Source of the DNA: Bacteroidota bacterium
GTDB lineage: Bacteria; Bacteroidota; Ignavibacteria; UBA10030
NCBI GenBank assembly: GCA_025454835.1
Contig: JALONQ010000009.1
Span: 1-64,000, forward strand
Direction of reading: 5' to 3'
DNA length: 64,000 nt
The notes beneath the pieces were generated by a model. The model searched no databases and was not told the DNA's origin. It saw only the letters and a list, made by a program, of their open reading frames with translations. Shown here piece by piece: positions 18,488 through 26,574 of this stretch. How positions within the stretch are numbered: the stretch's first letter is position 1; each line of letters opens with the position of its first letter. A program made the position numbers and the translations under genes.

Positions 18488-21400
18488 ATGCACACCCTTG
18501 CCCATCTTGAGAAGCTTGTAGCAGTCTCGGATCCCGTTGCTCGCCTTCTGCGGGCGGGTGATCCCGTGGTTCACCTGCGGGGCATCGCCGGGTCGCTCCT
18601 CTCCTTGGTGGCCGTTCAGTTGTTCCGCCGCGACCACGGCACGCTGCTGATCGTCGTTCCCGACGACGACCTGGCTGCCCGTACGCGGGACGACTGCGCC
18701 CTGATCGCAGGCGACCAGGTGGTTCGGCTCTTTGGCTCTGCGAGCGGACACAAAGCTTCACTCCTTGACCTGTCGGGTCCCATCGCCCGCATCGAGACGC
18801 TCCAGGCCTTGGCCGATTCCCAACCCTCGATCGTCGTGGCATCCGCCGCAGCCCTCGCCATGTCGGTTCCGCCGCCCCAGGCGTTTCGTCGCCGAAGAGT
18901 GGAGGTGGTGACGGGAGCCGAAACGCCGTTCGAGCCGCTGCTGGCGACACTTGCCGACCTCGGATTCGAGCGGAAGGATTTTGTCGAGGAAGTAGGGGAC
19001 GTTGCCGTGCGTGGCGGCATCATGGACGTCTTCCCGTTCGTCGGAGAGAACCCCATCCGGATCGAGTTCTGGGGCGACGCGGTCGAGTCGATCCGCGAAT
19101 TCGACGTGCTGTCGCAACGCTCGATCCGTTCGCTCGATCGTGCATCGATGATCGCGTCGCTCGAACCCGTCGGCGACGCTGCTCCGACCCGCGATGAGAG
19201 CACAACGCTGCTGGCATATCTTCCGTCGACCGCCCGTATCGTTATACAGGAACCGGCGTTGTGCGAAAGTGAGTGGGAGGAGATCAAGAAGGAAGGTGTG
19301 GCTGGATTGCTGGAATGGCGTGACGTGACCGCTGCGATGGAAGGCTTCGTCCGGGTCATTCACTCCTCTATCAATGTTCCCGCCGGGGCGATCGACTTCG
19401 ACAGCAAACCGGCCCCATCGGTGCGCGGAGTTGTCCGCCGTTTGCTGGAGATCATCGCGCGCATGCCGGAAGGCACCACCGTCATCATCGGTGCGGACAC
19501 CCGTTCGGAGGTTGAGCGACTGCAGGAACTGATCGACGAAGAGCTCACGGGGCCGGAACCTGCGCCGGGGAACGAAGGGCGCCTGGAGGAGGAGAACGAA
19601 GAGAATGATGAAGCGCTCAGGCCTGAGACTGCATCGGAAGGTGATCAGGAGCGATCGGATCGGACGCTGAGGGCTAACCGCCTGAAAGGCTTCCGTCTGC
19701 CCAGCTTCATGTCCTCCACATTGCACGCCGGCTTTCATTTCCCTCCGGCAGATATCGTCCTCTTCACCGAGCACGAGATCTTCGGCCGCCAGCGGCGTCG
19801 CAGCACGCCCCGGCGTACGAAATTCAAGGGCCTGTCGTCGAAAGAAGTGGCCCAGCTTCGGCGCGGGGACCATGTCGTGCACGTCGACTACGGCATCGGC
19901 CGGTTCGCAGGACTGCAGAAGCTGAAGGTGCGCGGCGTCGAGCAGGAAGTGATGAAGGTGCTCTACGAGGGAGACGAGGCGGTCTACGTGCATCTGGCCT
20001 ATGTCAACCGGGTCCAGAAGTACTCCTCGGCGGAGGGACATGTTCCGACCCTCTCGAAGCTAGGCTCGGCGGAGTGGGACCGCCTGAAGTCGAAGGCGCG
20101 TCGGCGCGTCAAGGATATCGCCCGGGACCTCATCAAGCTGTATGCCCGGCGCAAGACGGAACAGGGTTTCGCCTTTGCCGGCGATACGCACTGGCAGAAG
20201 GAAATGGAAGCGTCGTTCCTGTTCGAAGATACGCCGGACCAGGCGAAGGCCTCGCGCGACGTGAAGACCGACATGGAATCGGCGGCGCCGATGGACCGGC
20301 TGGTGTGCGGCGACGTCGGGTTTGGCAAGACCGAGGTGGCCGTCCGGGCCGCCTTCAAATCGGTCATGAACGGCAAGCAGGTGGCGGTGCTCGTTCCGAC
20401 GACGATCCTCGCCGAGCAGCACTTCAACACTTTCTCCGATCGCATGGGCCGGTATGGCGTGCGGATCGCGGTCCTGTCGCGGTTCCGGAGCAGCGGTGAA
20501 CAGAAGAAGATCCTGGCCGGCCTCAGGAGCGGCGGGTGTGACGTCGTGGTGGGCACGCACCGACTGCTGTCGAAGGACGTGGAATTCAAGGATCTGGGTC
20601 TGCTCGTCATCGACGAGGAACACCGGTTCGGCGTTACGGCCAAGGAGAAACTTCGGCAGCTCCGCGCGTCGGTCGACACGCTGACGCTGACGGCGACGCC
20701 CATTCCGCGGACGCTGCAGTTCTCGCTCTTGGGAGCGCGCGACCTTTCACTGATCAACACCCCCCCGCGCAACCGGATGCCGATCGTCACCGAGATCGTG
20801 CCCGAGGACCTGCGCCTCATCCGGGAGTCCGTGTTGCGCGAGATGCATCGCGGAGGGCAGGCCTTCGTCATCCATGACCGCATTCACGACATCGACCTGT
20901 TCGCGGCACGCCTCAAGGAGCAGATCCCCGAGGCCCGGTTCCAGACGGCCCACGGGCAGATGAAGGCGCACGAGCTGGAAAACGTCATGATGGCGTTCCT
21001 CGAAAAGAAGTTCGACGTGCTCGTCTGCACGAAGATCATCGAGAGCGGCATCGACATGCCGAGCGTCAACACGATCGTCATCCATCGCGCCGACCGGTTC
21101 GGGTTGGCGGAGCTCTACCAGCTTCGCGGTCGTGTCGGCCGATCGAACGTCCAGGCGTACGCATATCTGATGACTCCGCCGATCTCCATCTTGCCGCGGC
21201 AGACGCTTCGGCGTCTGCAGGCCATCCAGGAGTTCACGGAGCTTGGCAGCGGTTTCAATCTGGCGATGCGCGATCTCGAGATCCGCGGCGCTGGCAATCT
21301 CCTGGGCGCAGAGCAAAGCGGGTTCATTCTCGAGATGGGCTTCGAGATGTACATGAAGATCGTGGAGGAGGCGGTCGGTGAGTTGAAGCAGGAAGAGGGG

Positions 21401-21982
21401 GTCGCCCCTGCCGCCGGGGTGATGGAAGCGGCGACGGCGGGCATGGAGCGAATTGGCGCCATCGTCGAGATCGATCTCCCAGCGCTGATACCGGACATCT
21501 ACGTCGCCTCCGATGCGGAGCGGCTCGACCTGTACCGGCGACTGGCAGCGGTGGGATCGGACGACGAAATCTTCCGCTTGCGCGACGAGTTGCGCGACCG
21601 GTTCGGTGAATACCCGGAGGAGGTGGAGAGCCTCTTCGAAGTCGCACGATGTCGTCTGGCGGCAGCGCGCGCAGGTTTCGTCCGGGTCGAGGTGGAGCAG
21701 GACGCGCTGACGTTGACGCTCCCTCCGCAGGAGGCAGCATGGTTCTACGGAGAACAGGATGGATCGCCGTCGCGCTTTCAGCGGTTGATGGAGACCGTGT
21801 CGGCGATACGTACGGGGCGGCCGCACTTGCGGCAAACGGGGTCAACGCTGCGGATCGAGCTGAAGCTCGCGTCGGAGCCGGACGACGAGGCGCGTTTCCG
21901 TTCCGTCCGCGATTGGCTCACAAAGCTATCCACCGAGCCGACAAGAACGATGGATGAACACGATGCCGCCGTCCGTTCGTGA
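18488..21982 (+). CDS. mfd: Transcription-repair coupling factor Mfd
   Basis: A 1164-residue superfamily-2 DNA translocase that removes stalled RNA polymerase and recruits UvrA. Domains in order: UvrB-like module (about 1-350), an acidic low-complexity stretch (354-397, many E/D/N/P), the TEHEIFGR motif, the RNA-polymerase-interacting CarD-like domain from about 458 (DHVVHVDYGIGRF), the helicase with Walker A GDVGFGKT (Lys614) and DEEH box (709-712), then the TRG and C-terminal regulatory domains. The start at 18488 (MHTLAHLEKL) begins the folded domain; upstream in-frame sequence is not conserved-looking. It is single-gene or co-transcribed with the barrel gene 40 bp downstream. Confidence 0.96.
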   Translation: MHTLAHLEKLVAVSDPVARLLRAGDPVVHLRGIAGSLLSLVAVQLFRRDHGTLLIVVPDDDLAARTRDDCALIAGDQVVRLFGSASGHKASLLDLSGPIARIETLQALADSQPSIVVASAAALAMSVPPPQAFRRRRVEVVTGAETPFEPLLATLADLGFERKDFVEEVGDVAVRGGIMDVFPFVGENPIRIEFWGDAVESIREFDVLSQRSIRSLDRASMIASLEPVGDAAPTRDESTTLLAYLPSTARIVIQEPALCESEWEEIKKEGVAGLLEWRDVTAAMEGFVRVIHSSINVPAGAIDFDSKPAPSVRGVVRRLLEIIARMPEGTTVIIGADTRSEVERLQELIDEELTGPEPAPGNEGRLEEENEENDEALRPETASEGDQERSDRTLRANRLKGFRLPSFMSSTLHAGFHFPPADIVLFTEHEIFGRQRRRSTPRRTKFKGLSSKEVAQLRRGDHVVHVDYGIGRFAGLQKLKVRGVEQEVMKVLYEGDEAVYVHLAYVNRVQKYSSAEGHVPTLSKLGSAEWDRLKSKARRRVKDIARDLIKLYARRKTEQGFAFAGDTHWQKEMEASFLFEDTPDQAKASRDVKTDMESAAPMDRLVCGDVGFGKTEVAVRAAFKSVMNGKQVAVLVPTTILAEQHFNTFSDRMGRYGVRIAVLSRFRSSGEQKKILAGLRSGGCDVVVGTHRLLSKDVEFKDLGLLVIDEEHRFGVTAKEKLRQLRASVDTLTLTATPIPRTLQFSLLGARDLSLINTPPRNRMPIVTEIVPEDLRLIRESVLREMHRGGQAFVIHDRIHDIDLFAARLKEQIPEARFQTAHGQMKAHELENVMMAFLEKKFDVLVCTKIIESGIDMPSVNTIVIHRADRFGLAELYQLRGRVGRSNVQAYAYLMTPPISILPRQTLRRLQAIQEFTELGSGFNLAMRDLEIRGAGNLLGAEQSGFILEMGFEMYMKIVEEAVGELKQEEGVAPAAGVMEAATAGMERIGAIVEIDLPALIPDIYVASDAERLDLYRRLAAVGSDDEIFRLRDELRDRFGEYPEEVESLFEVARCRLAAARAGFVRVEVEQDALTLTLPPQEAAWFYGEQDGSPSRFQRLMETVSAIRTGRPHLRQTGSTLRIELKLASEPDDEARFRSVRDWLTKLSTEPTRTMDEHDAAVRS

Positions 21983-22022
21983 CCCGATCTCGAAACGACG
22001 TGATACTCTCGATGGAGACGTT

Positions 22023-23555
22023 GTGAGGATACGAACCGTGGTACTTGGCGCCCTGTTGCTGATGTCCGCCGTCGAGGGGCTGTCGCAGCCGGGATATGTC
22101 GTCGTGGCGACGTCGGATGTGCCCAACCCGATCCCCATCATCGCACCACCGACCATGTTGACACTGGTTCCGGCGCGAGAAGATATCCGATCGCTCGGCC
22201 GGGGCGGCGCGATGACGGCGCTGGGAACATCTTTCAATCCTCTGCAGGCGAACCCGGCGCTCCTGGGAATGGGGGCCGGTTCGGTGGAGGTCGTCGGCAT
22301 CGCCGGCGGAATTTCACCGAGCACCGTTCGAGCCCTGGCCTTCATTTCCGATCATCTCGGCGATTTCGAGAACGGCGACTTTCTCGTGCTGATCGGGGAG
22401 GGGTATGAAGAGTACCGGACGGGGCTGACGGCAACGGCTCGGCAAGGGGGATTGGACAAGATGCGGCGAGGTCTGGCGTTCCCAAGCGATGTCATCCGGG
22501 AGGTGACGGGACCGGGCGGACAGCTGCGGGCGCACGGGGCAAGCATCGTTCCGTATGTGTCCGCGGAGTTGGGCGCGTGGGGATTCTCGGTCCACAACAC
22601 CCTGCAGCTGGGCTTCCAGGTATCGCCCGGCACGACGATCGAAGACCTTGCCACGATCCGGCTCTCGGAAGCCACGGCTCTTGTCGGAGCGTCGGTCTTG
22701 CTGCAGCTTGCGCGCTCTCTCAGCGAGGCGTTCGACCTGGCGGGGAATCTGCGTGCAGAGGCCTTACCGCGAGCGTTTGCCGTCTCGACGAATGACCTTG
22801 TGGCGACGGCAGGGCGCAGTTTCAGCATGGGGGAACGCCTTTGCGTCGGGGCGAGCGTGCGGCTCGTGAACCGGCGCTTCTCGTCGAAGCTCATCGACCC
22901 TGAGAACATGTCGTCGGTACTGAGCGAAGTACAACGAGAGTTCACGGGGTCACGCACCGGCCTGACGGGCGACCTGGGAGCGGCGTACCGGGCGCCGTTC
23001 GGCTCGACCTTCGGCGTAACGTTGCAGAATATCGTGCCGATGACGACCCTCTCTTCTACGGCACAGCTCAACTACCGGGCGGCGCAGACCTTCTATCTGA
23101 ACAGTTCCGGCCAGCCCACGTTCAACCGGAACGAGGCTCTCGTCGGGTACTACAATATGCGGACCGGTGCATTCATTCCGAACGCGGCCGGCGACACGCT
23201 CCTCTATGCCTTGGGGGTCACCTTGGACCTCCGATTGCCGTTCGAGCTCAGGGCGCCGATGGTGGCCACGATCGGAGCGGCGCATCCGATCTCGGAACAC
23301 TGGGACATCATGTGCGACTTCGTCGACGTCACGGGCAACCTCGAGGGGGTGACGGGCTTCGGTCAACGGGTCAGGCTCGGGTCGGAGTACCGACTCTGGT
23401 CTGGCGTGCTTTCTTTGCGGGCCGGGCTCGTGAACGACCATCTGTCCGCGGGCGCAGGACTGGACCTCGGATGGGTGGGGTTCGACGGAGCCACGGCGGT
23501 CGACGGATTTACGAAAACGCGGGCATGGTACGGCCAGCTTCGCTTTGGCTGGTGA
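22023..23555 (+). CDS. Predicted outer-membrane beta-barrel protein (PorV/UPF0164-like)
   Basis: A 510-residue exported protein. The GTG start at 22023 is preceded by GGAG and opens a signal peptide (VRIRTVVLGALLLMSAVEG) cleaved near LSQ. The mature N-terminus has the phrase SLGRGGAMTAL...NPALLGM, which resembles the opening of PorV/UPF0164-type FadL-fold barrels. The rest alternates polar and hydrophobic residues in strands and ends in an aromatic strand with final Trp (QLRFGW), a standard barrel signal. An ATG at 21954 is in frame but would bury the signal peptide. It follows mfd closely. A role in T9SS (PorV is a T9SS component) is only a possibility. Confidence 0.65.
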   Translation: MRIRTVVLGALLLMSAVEGLSQPGYVVVATSDVPNPIPIIAPPTMLTLVPAREDIRSLGRGGAMTALGTSFNPLQANPALLGMGAGSVEVVGIAGGISPSTVRALAFISDHLGDFENGDFLVLIGEGYEEYRTGLTATARQGGLDKMRRGLAFPSDVIREVTGPGGQLRAHGASIVPYVSAELGAWGFSVHNTLQLGFQVSPGTTIEDLATIRLSEATALVGASVLLQLARSLSEAFDLAGNLRAEALPRAFAVSTNDLVATAGRSFSMGERLCVGASVRLVNRRFSSKLIDPENMSSVLSEVQREFTGSRTGLTGDLGAAYRAPFGSTFGVTLQNIVPMTTLSSTAQLNYRAAQTFYLNSSGQPTFNRNEALVGYYNMRTGAFIPNAAGDTLLYALGVTLDLRLPFELRAPMVATIGAAHPISEHWDIMCDFVDVTGNLEGVTGFGQRVRLGSEYRLWSGVLSLRAGLVNDHLSAGAGLDLGWVGFDGATAVDGFTKTRAWYGQLRFGW

Positions 23556-23560
23556 ACGAC

Positions 23561-23591
23561 TTGACATCGTCGGAATATTATATTAAATTTG
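23561..23591 (+). promoter_or_regulatory. Bacteroidota-type promoter of the marR gene
   Basis: TTG at 23561-23563, a 20-nt spacer and TAAATTTG at 23584-23591 match the Bacteroidota consensus TTG-N19-21-TAnnTTTG exactly. It gives a leader of only about 7-10 nt before the ATG at 23605. The same sequence also offers TTGACA with a 17-nt spacer to TAAATT. Confidence 0.75.
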
Positions 23592-23598
23592 AAATAAT
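23577..23598. promoter_or_regulatory. Candidate MarR operator overlapping its own promoter
   Basis: A 22-bp imperfect dyad (left half ATTATATTAAA, right half the inverse of ATTATTTCAAA, 9 of 11 paired) spans the -7 box. A MarR dimer bound here would block transcription of its own gene. The AATTTGAAA core recurs at 24092-24107. Confidence 0.5.
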
Positions 23599-23604
23599 CG
23601 ACGT

Positions 23605-24069
23605 ATGAAGACGACGAAGCAATACGGCCGGAAGGCGGACACCGCCCTCACCATGTGGGTGAAACTGGCGCGCGCCTATTCTGTGCTGGGCCACAGTTCG
23701 GCGGAGAATATCCGGTCGTTCGGACTGACGGAGCCGCAATTTGGCGTCCTGGAAACGCTCGGACATTTGGGGCCGATGTTGACGGGAGAACTGAGCAGAA
23801 AGCGACTTGTCAGCGGGGGCAATGTAACGGTGGTCGTCGACAACCTCCTGAAACTGGGGCTTGTCGAGCGGAGGGTCTGCGCGGAAGATCGACGGCAGAT
23901 CTATGTGCAGTTAAGCGCAAAAGGGCGTCGGCTGTTCGAAAAGATCTTCCCAAAACACGCAGAATTCATTGTTTCTCTTGTCGCTGTTCTGACCGAAGAA
24001 GAACAACAGGACCTGGGACGCCTTCTGAAAAAGCTCGGCCTTGGCGTCCAAACCTCGACATCGACCTGA
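23605..24069 (+). CDS. MarR family transcriptional regulator
   Basis: A 154-residue winged-helix regulator. The recognition region runs from LTEPQFGVLETLGHLG (about residue 41) through the helix-turn-helix TGELSRKRLVSGGNVTVVVDNL to the wing GLVERRVCAEDRRQIYV. One cysteine (near residue 92) sits in the wing, where oxidation or quinone alkylation could signal, although MhqR-type sensors need not use cysteine. The next genes (FMN reductase, DoxX remnant, ring-cleaving VOC, MhqD-like esterase, CatE-like VOC) match the targets of MarR regulators MhqR and CatR/YodB in Bacillus, so it probably represses that cluster. It is AT-rich at its promoter compared with its surroundings. Confidence 0.88.
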   Translation: MKTTKQYGRKADTALTMWVKLARAYSVLGHSSAENIRSFGLTEPQFGVLETLGHLGPMLTGELSRKRLVSGGNVTVVVDNLLKLGLVERRVCAEDRRQIYVQLSAKGRRLFEKIFPKHAEFIVSLVAVLTEEEQQDLGRLLKKLGLGVQTSTST

Positions 24070-24091
24070 TTTGGCCTTTTTTTGAACTATT

Positions 24092-24107
24092 GTTTTGAAT
24101 TTGAAAC
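24092..24107. promoter_or_regulatory. Second candidate MarR operator
   Basis: GTTTTGAATTTGAAAC is a 16-bp imperfect palindrome (6 of 8 pairs) sharing AATTTGAAA with the dyad over the marR promoter. It lies just after the marR stop, about 120 nt before the FMN reductase start. Confidence 0.4.
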
Positions 24108-24167
24108 TCTTTCGGCCGCACTCGTGTTCACACAGAGCCAGATCGCATTTAGTGGTTCACTCGGCTC

Positions 24168-24216
24168 CGACACCCGACACCCGACACCCGACACCCGACA
24201 CCTGATACCCAATACC
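24168..24216. repeat. Heptamer array (CGACACC x5, plus two diverged units)
   Basis: Five perfect CGACACC units are followed by TGATACC and CAATACC. The array ends 13 nt before the ATG of the FMN reductase gene, occupying the place of a ribosome-binding site. Confidence 0.9.
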
Positions 24217-24229
24217 CCGGCTCCCCCAC

Positions 24230-24778
24230 ATGACCCTTCTAGGCATCTCTGGTTCACTCCGAGCCGACTCGCTGAACACAAAACTGCTCCGCGTCGCCCT
24301 CCGCCACGCTGAAGCACACGGCGCTTCTGTGTCCATCGCCGACATTGGCGATCTCCCGCTGTATGACGGTGACCTGGAGGACAAGGGATTGCCAGAGCCG
24401 GTCAAGCGCCTGAAAGCGCAGATCGAACACGCAGACCTCCTGATGATCGCTTCGCCCGAATACAATGCCTCGGTTCCCGGCGTGCTGAAGAATGCGATCG
24501 ACTGGGCGTCCAGGCGGAATTCGTTCGACGGCAAGATGGCGGTCATCATGGGCGCTTCTCCAGGCCCGTATGGCACCGTGCGCATGCAGCCGCACCTTCG
24601 CCAGATCCTCGCCACACTCAATGTGCTCATGCTCCCGCAACCGCAGATCCTGGTTCGCAACGCCGCTGATGCCTTCGACGCAGACGGCCAGTTGCGTGAT
24701 GCAAAAACCCAGGAGCTCCTCAATACTTTGGTCGATCGATCCATCAAATTGGCTCAAGCGGTGTCCACAGCGGCATGA
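24230..24778 (+). CDS. NADPH-dependent FMN reductase
   Basis: A 182-residue flavodoxin-fold enzyme. The FMN phosphate loop is GISGSLRADSLNTKLL at residues 5-20, and the conserved SPEYNASVPGVLKNAIDW segment (about residues 81-98) closes the flavin site. Such proteins reduce FMN, quinones, azo dyes or chromate with NADPH. Its placement after a MarR gene and before a dioxygenase/esterase set supports quinone detoxification. No Shine-Dalgarno; the leader is a heptamer array. Confidence 0.9.
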   Translation: MTLLGISGSLRADSLNTKLLRVALRHAEAHGASVSIADIGDLPLYDGDLEDKGLPEPVKRLKAQIEHADLLMIASPEYNASVPGVLKNAIDWASRRNSFDGKMAVIMGASPGPYGTVRMQPHLRQILATLNVLMLPQPQILVRNAADAFDADGQLRDAKTQELLNTLVDRSIKLAQAVSTAA

Positions 24779-24803
24779 ACGCCTTCATCATGGCGATCTC
24801 TGA

Positions 24804-25019
24804 CCATCCCGATCACCTTTCACGATCCATCATCCACCATTCGAGGAGGCTTTCCATCTCGTTCCCGACCAACACCGGAGGATGTATCACGTTTGGCATT
24901 CCGTTCACGTTCCCGGGATGTCCGATCCCGAGACACAACAAATGGTCATGTCGGGCTTGCTAAAGGACCTGGCTCTTCTGGGAGGCGCACTGTTCGTCGC
25001 CGGCAGAAGATCCGCCTGA
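24804..25019 (+). pseudogene. Remnant of a DoxX-family membrane protein (C-terminal part)
   Basis: No intact gene fits here, but one forward frame open from 24804 to a TGA at 25017-25019 ends in ETQQMVMSGLLKDLALLGG and then ALFVAGRRSA. That is the typical last membrane helix of DoxX proteins. The N-terminal three helices are gone, and upstream the frame is closed by a TGA at 24801. A different frame (24775-24963) overlaps the FMN reductase stop but has no recognisable content. CatD of the Bacillus catDE quinone operon is a DoxX protein, so a decayed member of the same pathway is plausible. Confidence 0.6.
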
Positions 25020-25060
25020 TCGATCAACTTCTCCGCAGCAGGACTCAAAGGAGCCGTTCC

Positions 25061-25384
25061 ATGTCTGACGAACCGATACCCCTGCCCGTCATGCGACCTT
25101 GGATGGTCGAATTCGACCTTCCGGAGATCACGATGGAGTTCGCAGCCCTCATTCCGGAGCAGCGAGCGTCCGTCGGCCTCTTGATGAGCTCCGGAACGAT
25201 CACGTCGTACACGTTGTCGGCGGACCGATCACGGCTGTGGGTCACGCTCGTAGCTCCGTCACAGGAGGCGGCTACGGCAATCCTGCGCAAGCTTCCCATT
25301 CTCCCGTACACCCGCTGGCGTATCATCGAAGCCATGTTCAGCGAAGTGACCCAGGTGGGCATTCCACGGATGTCGCTCAATTGA
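25061..25384 (+). CDS. Small YciI/muconolactone-isomerase-like protein, unknown
   Basis: A 107-residue protein with alternating strands and helices (MVEFDLPE ... LWVTLVAPSQEAATAILRKLPI) that fits a ferredoxin-like alpha/beta barrel of the YciI/muconolactone-isomerase kind. The start at 25061 has AAAGGAG 6 nt upstream; the longer frame from 24893 runs through the DoxX remnant. It sits between the FMN reductase/DoxX remnant and the ring-cleaving VOC gene and is probably part of that unit. The biochemical role is unknown. Confidence 0.65.
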   Translation: MSDEPIPLPVMRPWMVEFDLPEITMEFAALIPEQRASVGLLMSSGTITSYTLSADRSRLWVTLVAPSQEAATAILRKLPILPYTRWRIIEAMFSEVTQVGIPRMSLN

Positions 25385-25424
25385 GAGTGGCTACATTCGC
25401 CGATGACGTTACTCGAGCTTCCGA

Positions 25425-25494
25425 AATCGTCAATCGTCAATCGTCAATCGTCAATCGACAATCGACAATCGTCAATCGTCAATCGTCAATCCTC
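25425..25494. repeat. Heptamer array (AATCGTC, 10 units)
   Basis: Ten consecutive 7-nt units: seven AATCGTC, two AATCGAC and one AATCCTC. It is the longest clean array in the window. It ends 7 nt before the ATG of the VOC dioxygenase gene and replaces a ribosome-binding site. A related theme (CGTCAAT, CGACAAT) forms the array at 29882-29916. Confidence 0.95.
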
Positions 25495-25501
25495 TATCCC
25501 C

Positions 25502-26431
25502 ATGCTTCTCTCAGGAATTCATCATCTCACCGTCCTCGCTTCGGACCCGAAGCGCAATGCAGCATTCTACACTGACGTCCTCGGACTCCGGATGGTCAAG
25601 CGCACCGTCAATTTCGATGCGCCGGACGTCTATCATCTGTACTACGCCGATGCGCAAGGAACACCCGGGACTCTCATGACCGTCTTCCCGTTCCCGCAAG
25701 CCGCTCGTGGCAAGCGTGGATCAGGCGAAGTCAGCGCGATCGCTTGGCATGTGCCGGCCTCGAGCCGCGACTACTGGATCAGACGGCTGGCAGAGAAGGG
25801 GGTAGGGTTTGACGGACCCGCGACAAGGTTCGGTCAAGAGGTCGTCACGCTCCTCGACCCGGATGGATTGAAGCTCGAGCTGGTCTTCTCCGCCGATCCG
25901 CCAAAGGTCGTCACGTGGAACCCGAGCGTCGTCCCGGCCGAGCATCAGTTGAGGACGTTCCACGGCGTGACATTCTCGTTGCAGAACGCCGATCCCAGCC
26001 TGGCCCTGTTGTCCACTATCATGGGCGCTCGTTCAGTCGGTACGGAAGGCGTACGTCATCGCTACGCGCTCGGTGAAGGGACTGAGGCGGCAATGATCGA
26101 CCTGATCGTCGATGCGAACCTTCCCTGGGCACGCCAGTCGGCGGGTTCGGTTCATCACATTGCATGGCGAGTGAAAACCGATGAGGAGCACGGAGCGTGG
26201 AGGGAGAGACTACTTGCCGCCGACGTGCGTGTGACGGAGATCGTGGACCGAAAGTACTTCCACAGCATCTACTTCCGCGAGCCGGGAGGCATTCTCTGCG
26301 AGATCGCCACCGACCCCCCGGGCATGAACGTCGATGAGGACTGGTCGGAACTCGGTTCGAAGCTCCAGCTGCCGCCGTGGTACGAATCCGACCGAAAGCG
26401 CATCGAATCCGTTCTTCCGGTACTGGACTGA
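25502..26431 (+). CDS. Ring-cleaving dioxygenase of the VOC/glyoxalase superfamily (MhqO/MhqA-like)
   Basis: A 309-residue protein with two VOC modules. The first begins MLLSGIHHLTVLASDP with the metal His in GIHHLT; a second metal site is GSVHHIAWRV (about residue 217) and the C-terminal acidic ligand lies in GGILCEIATDPPG (about 262-274). The order and the DPPG ending match MhqO/MhqA and LinE-like hydroquinone dioxygenases, which open hydroquinone rings using Fe(II). The ATG at 25502 is used because it starts the first VOC strand; the upstream frame is the translated heptamer array. Followed by an MhqD-like esterase. Confidence 0.85.
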   Translation: MLLSGIHHLTVLASDPKRNAAFYTDVLGLRMVKRTVNFDAPDVYHLYYADAQGTPGTLMTVFPFPQAARGKRGSGEVSAIAWHVPASSRDYWIRRLAEKGVGFDGPATRFGQEVVTLLDPDGLKLELVFSADPPKVVTWNPSVVPAEHQLRTFHGVTFSLQNADPSLALLSTIMGARSVGTEGVRHRYALGEGTEAAMIDLIVDANLPWARQSAGSVHHIAWRVKTDEEHGAWRERLLAADVRVTEIVDRKYFHSIYFREPGGILCEIATDPPGMNVDEDWSELGSKLQLPPWYESDRKRIESVLPVLD

Positions 26432-26463
26432 ACGCATGGAGCGGACGAAACTGGGGGAAATTG

Positions 26464-26553
26464 TTGCCACAAAGATCACAGAGAGCTCAAAGGCAGCCTT
26501 AGGTGCTGCACCTGCATCTTCTTCTCTGAGGTCTTTGTGTTCTTTGTGGTCAT
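26464..26553. repeat. Inverted repeat (element C), CACAAAG theme
   Basis: The left arm CCACAAAGATCACAGAG and the right arm, the inverse of CCACAAAGAACACAAAG, enclose a small hairpin-rich centre. It fills the gap between the dioxygenase and the esterase genes, which run in the same direction. Confidence 0.65.
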
Positions 26554-26574
26554 GCTTCTGATCCGATAACGACC

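Noticed and set aside
18758-20041. 427-codon frame antisense to mfd, with another at 20747-21835
   Set aside because: The sense strand is unmistakable Mfd; the antisense sequences are compositional shadows.
24775-24963. 62-codon frame overlapping the FMN reductase stop
   Set aside because: The ATGA overlap is tempting, but another frame in the same stretch carries the DoxX-like C-terminal helix, and this one has no protein-like composition.
25425-25494. Tandem repeats considered as a CRISPR array
   Set aside because: The units are contiguous 7-mers with no spacers, and no cas genes are in the window.
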